A stretch of DNA of 9,861 nt. Origin: Acidobacteriota bacterium (GTDB lineage Bacteria; Acidobacteriota; Blastocatellia; RBC074). Location of the stretch: assembly GCA_017991275.1 (NCBI GenBank), contig JAGNMH010000133.1, forward strand, positions 1 through 9,861. The letters run 5' to 3'. The position numbers were made by a program, and so were the translations under genes. Below the pieces are notes generated by a model. That model searched no databases and was not told the DNA's origin. It was given only the letters and a program-made list of their open reading frames with translations. Positions 5,430 to 9,861 of this stretch are shown piece by piece; the stretch's first letter is position 1, and the number at the start of each line of letters is the position of its first letter.

Positions 5430-5990
5430 ATGAAAAATATAGGATTGTGCGGAGCGCACCGCACGGGAAAGACCACTCTGGCGATGGAACTGGCTCAGTT
5501 GACCGGCAAGCAGTTTGTCAGGACTCGAGTTACTGAAATTTTCGCTCAGCATGGACTTCACGCCGCTCAAGTCATGGATTTTGAAACTCGGCTGGGCATT
5601 CAATATCGGATTCTGGAAGCCTGCGAAAGCGATTGGCAAAACGCTTCTGGAGATTTCATAACCGACCGCACACCGGTGGATTTTCTGGCCTACACGCTGG
5701 GCGACGTGCAGGGCAAAACCGCAGTCAACCAGAAAAACTTGGACAGTTACATCGAACGCTGCTTCGATCTGACCAACAGCTTTTTTGACACGCTGGTCAT
5801 TTTGCAACCTGGCATTCCGCTGGCCGAAGCCGAAGGCAAAGCGGCGTTAAATAAAGCCTACATTGAACACATCAACAGCCTGGTCATCGGTCTTTGCCAC
5901 GACGAACGGGTGCAAAGCAAAATCATCACCTTGAACCGAGAAGTCATTGAATTGGACGAGCGCATACGCAGAATCTCAGCGGCGTTGTAA
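5430..5990 (+). CDS. Small P-loop NTPase (AAA_28 / nucleotide-kinase-like)
   Basis: This 186-residue protein has a clear Walker A, GAHRTGKTT (8-16), directly after a hydrophobic first strand. A second conserved block, FITDRTPVDFLAYT (76-89), is typical of AAA_28/NadR-kinase and deoxynucleotide-kinase-like P-loop proteins, where the Asp-Arg pair contacts substrate or Mg. The strand FFDTLVILQP (118-127) fits the core sheet before the lid region. It probably phosphorylates or hydrolyses a nucleotide-type substrate, but the substrate cannot be read from sequence. No signal peptide or membrane segment is present. AAGGGA (5421-5426) lies just before the ATG. It starts 30 bases after the hfq terminator and ends 86 bases before the large secreted amidohydrolase gene, so it may be transcribed alone or by read-through. 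A general 'AAA family ATPase' label is the safest name. Confidence 0.75.
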   Translation: MKNIGLCGAHRTGKTTLAMELAQLTGKQFVRTRVTEIFAQHGLHAAQVMDFETRLGIQYRILEACESDWQNASGDFITDRTPVDFLAYTLGDVQGKTAVNQKNLDSYIERCFDLTNSFFDTLVILQPGIPLAEAEGKAALNKAYIEHINSLVIGLCHDERVQSKIITLNREVIELDERIRRISAAL

Positions 5991-6067
5991 CTGTGCCACG
6001 GCTGAAGCTATTATCCGGCGCGCTTGACCGTTCGATCTTAACCTCAAACTCAAACAACCGAATACAC

Positions 6068-6074
6068 GGAGGAG
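6068..6074 (+). promoter_or_regulatory. Ribosome binding site that decides the amidohydrolase start
   Basis: GGAGGAG ends two bases before ATG 6077, and its GGAGG core is four bases away. The ATG opens directly into a signal peptide. The longer frame from GTG 5993 has no such site and would bury the signal peptide behind 28 residues. Confidence 0.7.
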
Positions 6075-6076
6075 CT

Positions 6077-9000
6077 ATGCGGCAATTCACCCTTAAAGCT
6101 TGCGGGCTGCTGGTCTGTGCGACGATGGCAATAGCGACGATTGTTTTTGATTCGTCACGTATTGCCAGCGCTCAACAGCAAGACGCTAAAAAAGAAGACC
6201 AGAAAGCAGATCCTAAAGCAGACCCTAAAGCAGAAAAGAAAGACGAGTTGATTCTGAAGCCGGAAGGCAAAATCTCGTTTACGACCGACGAAGGAACCTG
6301 GATGTCGCTGGACGTTTCTTCGGATGGGCAAACGATTGTCTTCGATCTGGCGGGCGACGTTTACACGTTGCCAATTGGTGGTGGAGAAGCCAAACGAATC
6401 CTGGGCGACACTTCGTTTGAATCCCAGCCGAAGTTTTCGCCTGACGGCAAACAGATTGTGTTCATCAGCGACCGCAGCGGAGCCGAGCAGTTGTACGTTT
6501 GCAAATCCGATGGCAGCGAAGTCAAACCGCTGACAAAGGGCCGTGGTGCGGGGATGTTGATGTGGGTTTCGCCTTCGTGGACGCCGGACGGCAATTACAT
6601 TTTGGCGTCGAAGTCCGAACGCGGCATAGGCACTTTCCACGTTTATATGTTCCACAAAGACGGCGGCACAGGCGTTAGCGTAGGGCCACCGCCTCCGCCT
6701 CCGCCGACTCCCGGCCAGCAAGGACCTCCAACCGGGCCGCAATTGAACAAGATGGGAGCAGTTGCTTCGCCCGATGGCCGGTTCATTTACTGGGCGCAGC
6801 GAACCGGAGCTTTCAGTTACAACGCGCAGTTTCCGATGTGGCAAATAGTTCGGTTCAATCGCGACACCAGCGAAACGACGACGATCACCAATGCTCAGGG
6901 CAGCGCCATGCGTCCGTTGCTTTCGCCGGACGGCAGACACCTGGTTTATGCGTCTCGCTGGAAAACTCAGACGGCTTTGCGCGTTCGCGACGTGGAAACC
7001 AGCCAGGAACGCTGGCTGATAAATGGAGTCACGCGCGACGACCAGGAATCACGCGCCACCAGAGACACCTTTCCCGGCTATGCGTTTATGCCTGACGGCA
7101 AATCCCTGATCGTGCCGATTGACGGCAAAATCAAACGAGTAGATTTTGCCAGCGGTCAGGCCACGACAATTCCATTCAGCGCCAAAGTCGAAGTTGATAT
7201 GGCCGCTCGGTTGCATTTCGATTACAAAGTTGACGAAAGTCCGATGGTCAAGGCCCGGCTGATTCGTTATCCGGTGCAATCGCCGGACGGCAAACGGCTG
7301 GCGTTCACGGCTTTCAACAAAATCTACACGATGGACTTGCCCGGCGGCGCTCCGAAACGGCTGACCAATTTGGCGGTTGGCGAATTCATGCCGACCTGGT
7401 CGCCTGACGGCAACAGCATCGCATTTGTTACCTGGTCACGCGACGGAGGCCACATTTACAAAGTCGCATTAGAAGGCGGCGCACCACAGCAACTGACCCC
7501 GCGAGCTTCGTTTTACAGTTCGCCGGTGTTTTCGCCGGATGGTTCGAAGATTGTTTTCACTTCAGGTTCGATTGACGACCAACTACTTTCCGATTTGCGG
7601 CAGGAGCACGAATTTCTTTCCGAAGCCGAAGCCATTTTGCACGGCCACGCCGATCAGGAAATCAGCGGCGTCGGCGGCGGCACAGGCATAGACCTGCGAT
7701 ACATTTCGTCCAATGGCGGAGATTCGACGCTCATCAGTTCTTTGCAGGGGCGCTATCCGCATTTCAGTAACGATCCCAATCGCGTGTACTTAAGTTCAGG
7801 GCAGGGGTTGATTTCAATCAGATTGGATGGTCAGGATCGCCGAACGCATGTTCGTGTCACTGGCAGCGGCGCGCCTCCGAACCAGGCATCAGCAGGAATG
7901 TACAAAATCTCGTCTGACGGAACTCAGGTGTTTTGTGAAGTTCAGGGGAAACATTATCTGGTGACGATTCCGAGAGTCGGCAAAGAGACTTTGAACATCA
8001 GCGTGGCCAGCCCTAATTCAAATGTCCCCGTCAAAAAAATGTCTGCCGAGGGAGGCGATTATCTAGGCTGGTCAGGTGACGGCAAGTCGGTGACGTGGTC
8101 TTGGGGAAATAAGTTTTATCGCCAAGCCGTAGGCGCGGACAGACCGGCCAACGAAAAACCTGAAAGCTTTGACATCACGGTCGAAGCCGCGCGCGCCAAA
8201 ACCAAAGGCACTGTGGTGCTGAGCGGCGCTCGCATTGTGACGATGAAAGGCGATGAAGTCATCGAACGCGGCGACATTACCATTACGGATAATCGCATCA
8301 CGGCGATTACTCCAACTCCGCTGGTCAAAGGCAAAGCTCCCAAATCGAATTACCCCGCCGATGTCAAAGTGATTGACGTTTCAGGCAAGACGATCATTCC
8401 CGGCTTTGTGGATGTTCACGCACACATGTGGCCGCCGCGCGACGTGCATCAAACTCAGGTTTGGCAGTATCTGACCAATCTGGCTTACGGAGTGACAACG
8501 ACGCGCGATCCGCAAAGCGCCACGACGGATGTTTACACCTACGCCGATCTGGTCGAAACCGGAGAAATCATCGGCCCGCGTGTTTTCACCACAGGGCCGG
8601 GAGTTTTCGATCGTTCGGGTTTGGACGACAAAGACTCCGCGCGCAATTACATCAAACGTTATAAAGAAGCCTATCAAACGATGACGCTCAAAGAATACGT
8701 CACCGGCGACCGCATCGTGCGGCAATGGGTGGCGCTGGCTTGCAAGGAGTTCGGCATCACGCCGACGACCGAAGGTGCGTTGGATATGAAGCTGGACCTG
8801 ACGCAAATGCTGGACGGATTTTCAGGCAGCGAACACGCGCTGCCGATTCAGCCGCTGTACAAAGACATGGCTGAATTCGTGGCGCAAACCAAGACGTTTT
8901 ACACGCCTACGATTCTGGTCGCTTACGGCGCGCCGTTCACTGAAAACTACTTTTTCCAGAACACGAACGTCGTCAACGACAAAAAGCTGGCTCGGTTCGT

Positions 9001-9460
9001 GCCGCAGGAATTGTTGCTGACCATGTTGCGTCGCCGCCCACAGTGGTTCACTCCAGAAGAATACGGCTTCAAAGGCATTGCCGAAGGTGCAGCCAAAGTC
9101 GTTCGTGCCGGTGGTCGGGTCGGTTTGGGTGGTCACGGTCAGATGCAGGGCATTGGATGCCATTGGGAATTGTGGGCGCTGCAATCGGGCGGCATGACTC
9201 CGATGGAGGCTCTGCGTTGCGCGACGATTTTTGGGGCCGAAGCCATTGGTCTGAACCGTGATGTCGGTTCGCTGGAAATCGGCAAGATGGCCGACCTGAT
9301 GGTGCTGGATCAAAATCCGCTGGTGGACATTCGCAATTCCAACACGATTCGTTACGTGATGAAGAACGGCGAAATTTACGAAGGCGAAACAATGGATCAA
9401 ATTTGGCCGGTTCAGCGCAAGCTGGAAAAACAATACTGGTGGGATAGAGAACCGAAGTAA
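6077..9460 (+). CDS. Secreted TolB-like beta-propeller plus amidohydrolase protein
   Basis: The 1127-residue product begins with a signal peptide (basic start, hydrophobic 9-24, likely cleavage after IASA near 32), so it is exported. A Lys/Asp/Ala linker at about 36-57 is followed by PD40/TolB-type propeller repeats. SPDGK-like turns recur near residues 81, 121, 169, 231, 283, 338, 402, 442, 486, 612 and 666, suggesting one or two propellers. A seven-proline run lies at 204-210. The amidohydrolase domain (about 711-1115) has H781-x-H783 in GFVDVHAHMW, a candidate metal-bridging lysine at 872, E899 and H920 in SEHALP, then GLGGHGQMQGIGCHWELW (1016-1033) and the closing ADLMVLDQNPL (1072-1082). 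Proteins of this architecture are often annotated as Tol-Pal-like or imidazolonepropionase-like hydrolases; peptide or cyclic-amide substrates are plausible but unproven. An intrinsic terminator follows. Confidence 0.9.
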   Translation: MRQFTLKACGLLVCATMAIATIVFDSSRIASAQQQDAKKEDQKADPKADPKAEKKDELILKPEGKISFTTDEGTWMSLDVSSDGQTIVFDLAGDVYTLPIGGGEAKRILGDTSFESQPKFSPDGKQIVFISDRSGAEQLYVCKSDGSEVKPLTKGRGAGMLMWVSPSWTPDGNYILASKSERGIGTFHVYMFHKDGGTGVSVGPPPPPPPTPGQQGPPTGPQLNKMGAVASPDGRFIYWAQRTGAFSYNAQFPMWQIVRFNRDTSETTTITNAQGSAMRPLLSPDGRHLVYASRWKTQTALRVRDVETSQERWLINGVTRDDQESRATRDTFPGYAFMPDGKSLIVPIDGKIKRVDFASGQATTIPFSAKVEVDMAARLHFDYKVDESPMVKARLIRYPVQSPDGKRLAFTAFNKIYTMDLPGGAPKRLTNLAVGEFMPTWSPDGNSIAFVTWSRDGGHIYKVALEGGAPQQLTPRASFYSSPVFSPDGSKIVFTSGSIDDQLLSDLRQEHEFLSEAEAILHGHADQEISGVGGGTGIDLRYISSNGGDSTLISSLQGRYPHFSNDPNRVYLSSGQGLISIRLDGQDRRTHVRVTGSGAPPNQASAGMYKISSDGTQVFCEVQGKHYLVTIPRVGKETLNISVASPNSNVPVKKMSAEGGDYLGWSGDGKSVTWSWGNKFYRQAVGADRPANEKPESFDITVEAARAKTKGTVVLSGARIVTMKGDEVIERGDITITDNRITAITPTPLVKGKAPKSNYPADVKVIDVSGKTIIPGFVDVHAHMWPPRDVHQTQVWQYLTNLAYGVTTTRDPQSATTDVYTYADLVETGEIIGPRVFTTGPGVFDRSGLDDKDSARNYIKRYKEAYQTMTLKEYVTGDRIVRQWVALACKEFGITPTTEGALDMKLDLTQMLDGFSGSEHALPIQPLYKDMAEFVAQTKTFYTPTILVAYGAPFTENYFFQNTNVVNDKKLARFVPQELLLTMLRRRPQWFTPEEYGFKGIAEGAAKVVRAGGRVGLGGHGQMQGIGCHWELWALQSGGMTPMEALRCATIFGAEAIGLNRDVGSLEIGKMADLMVLDQNPLVDIRNSNTIRYVMKNGEIYEGETMDQIWPVQRKLEKQYWWDREPK
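6203..6238 (+). repeat. Short 12-base tandem repeat coding for the KADP linker
   Basis: Three consecutive 12-base units beginning AAAGCAGA (6203, 6215, 6227) encode KADP-KADP-KAEK just after the signal peptide. The first two units differ by one base and the third diverges at its end. This probably sets the length of a flexible linker between membrane or cleavage site and the first propeller blade, and may vary among strains. Confidence 0.6.
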
Positions 9461-9478
9461 GCCGAACCATCGCTGATT

Positions 9479-9534
9479 ACCCGCTGGCAATTTACGGCTG
9501 ATTCAAGCTGCAACTTGCCAGCGGGTTTCTTATT
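9479..9534 (+). terminator. Intrinsic terminator after the amidohydrolase gene
   Basis: A perfect 12-base-pair stem, ACCCGCTGGCAA (9479-9490) with TTGCCAGCGGGT (9515-9526), is followed at once by TTCTTATTT. The loop is long (24 bases). It starts 18 bases after the stop codon. The stem is GC-rich at its base and the tail is T-rich, as expected for Rho-independent termination on the plus strand. Confidence 0.8.
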
Positions 9535-9669
9535 TCCGAATCCGCAATAGCACTTTTCCGACTCTCTCACCTTACGCGCTCTGCGCACCAACCAACAAAT
9601 TGTTTGCCGTCGTGCAATCGGGCAACTTCGTAAAAAACTCATCAGGCAGGTTCCTTGATTGCTTCAAGT

Positions 9670-9714
9670 GGGTGTAGACAAGCTACAAGCCCTGGGTGTA
9701 CCTTGTCTACACCC
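9670..9714. promoter_or_regulatory. Double dyad upstream of padR (probable operator)
   Basis: GGGTGTAGACAAGCTAC (9670-9686) is matched in inverted orientation by 9698-9714, 16 of 17 positions. Each half is itself a dyad: TGTA-N7-TACA at 9673-9687 and again at 9697-9711, with centres 24 bases apart. GGGTGTA occurs as a direct repeat at 9670 and 9694. The segment ends 28 bases before the padR ATG, where an autoregulatory operator would lie; PadR proteins are dimeric winged-helix repressors that commonly bind spaced dyads and control their own operon. A weak promoter (TAGACA 9675-9680, then TACCTT 9699-9704) would fall inside it. Confidence 0.65.
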
Positions 9715-9742
9715 TAAACATTTTCAGGAAAGGAACACCACG

Positions 9743-9861
9743 ATGAAACCCAACAGGAAACAAGGCTATGAAAACCGTATCGAGTTGTTGCAAGGCACGC
9801 TCGATCTGATGATTTTACAAACGCTGCAATGGGGGCCGAGCCACGGCTACGGCATCAGCCA
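9743..9861 (+). CDS. PadR family transcriptional regulator (N-terminal part, runs off the right edge)
   Basis: The first 39 codons are visible from ATG 9743. The block LLQGTLDLMILQTLQWGPSH (15-34) followed by GYGIS is the hallmark start of the PadR winged-helix domain: the LxGTLDLLIL helix and then the G-x-x-HGYGI turn leading to the recognition helix. The basic N-terminal extension MKPNRKQGYENR is a little longer than in minimal PadR proteins. AGGAA at 9731-9735 lies seven bases before the ATG. In Acidobacteriota such PadR genes usually precede genes for MacB-like or FtsX-like ABC permeases, which would lie beyond the edge (inference). Regulation is probably autogenous through the double dyad just upstream. 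Confidence 0.9.
   Translation, partial: MKPNRKQGYENRIELLQGTLDLMILQTLQWGPSHGYGIS

Noticed and set aside
5993..6076. Extension of the amidohydrolase frame to a GTG at 5993
   Set aside because: The strong GGAGGAG and the signal peptide both begin at 6077; 28 extra residues would bury the signal peptide.
8822..9490. Minus-strand open frame of about 222 codons opposite the amidohydrolase domain
   Set aside because: It is antisense to conserved amidohydrolase motifs, shows no domain, and runs through the terminator; long shadow frames are common with this codon bias.
9535..9669. Possible small gene or regulatory RNA between the terminator and the padR operator
   Set aside because: I found no start with a ribosome binding site, no strong hairpin and no convincing promoter here.

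Overview
The window looks like a chromosomal segment of moderate GC content from a free-living bacterium, most likely an Acidobacteriota (Blastocatellia-like). That assignment is inference from gene types: an E1 alpha/beta fusion, a very large secreted TolB-type propeller plus amidohydrolase protein, a DUF2721 membrane protein, and a PadR regulator of the kind that often precedes ABC-type permease genes in that phylum. No rRNA, tRNA, CRISPR array, insertion sequence or phage gene is visible.

Left part, minus strand (1-2373): the N-terminal 50 residues of a MOSC-domain protein run off the left edge. Just upstream of it is a fused alpha/beta 2-oxoacid dehydrogenase E1 gene. The 103 bp between them holds a large extended palindrome (171-250). 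A roughly 220 bp divergent intergenic region (2374-2594) separates this E1 gene from a plus-strand set.

Middle, plus strand (2595-4805): a tight cluster of pterin-4a-carbinolamine dehydratase, a DUF2721 membrane protein (11 bp overlap), a short XdhC/CoxI-domain protein (10 bp gap) and, after a 127 bp gap containing an imperfect palindrome, a full-length XdhC-like protein with a Rossmann domain. Another palindromic element, made of CACGAAG units, is carried in frame inside this last gene. Together with the MOSC gene, the pterin dehydratase and both XdhC proteins suggest a molybdenum-cofactor-related neighbourhood, although no molybdoenzyme structural gene lies within the window.

Right part, plus strand (4806-9861): hfq has its own recognisable promoter, an A-rich 5' leader and a hairpin terminator. 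It is followed by a small P-loop NTPase, then an exported 1127-residue propeller/amidohydrolase protein ending at a strong intrinsic terminator (9479-9534). From 9535 to 9669 I see no gene or clear signal. The window closes with a PadR-family regulator (N-terminus only) preceded by a striking double dyad that is probably its operator.

No stretch longer than 300 bases lacks a gene. I do not see a clear new multi-gene system. The most interesting items are the in-frame palindrome in the xdhC-like gene, the complementary pair of XdhC proteins beside a pterin dehydratase, the A-rich hfq leader, and the paired TGTA-N7-TACA dyads ahead of padR.
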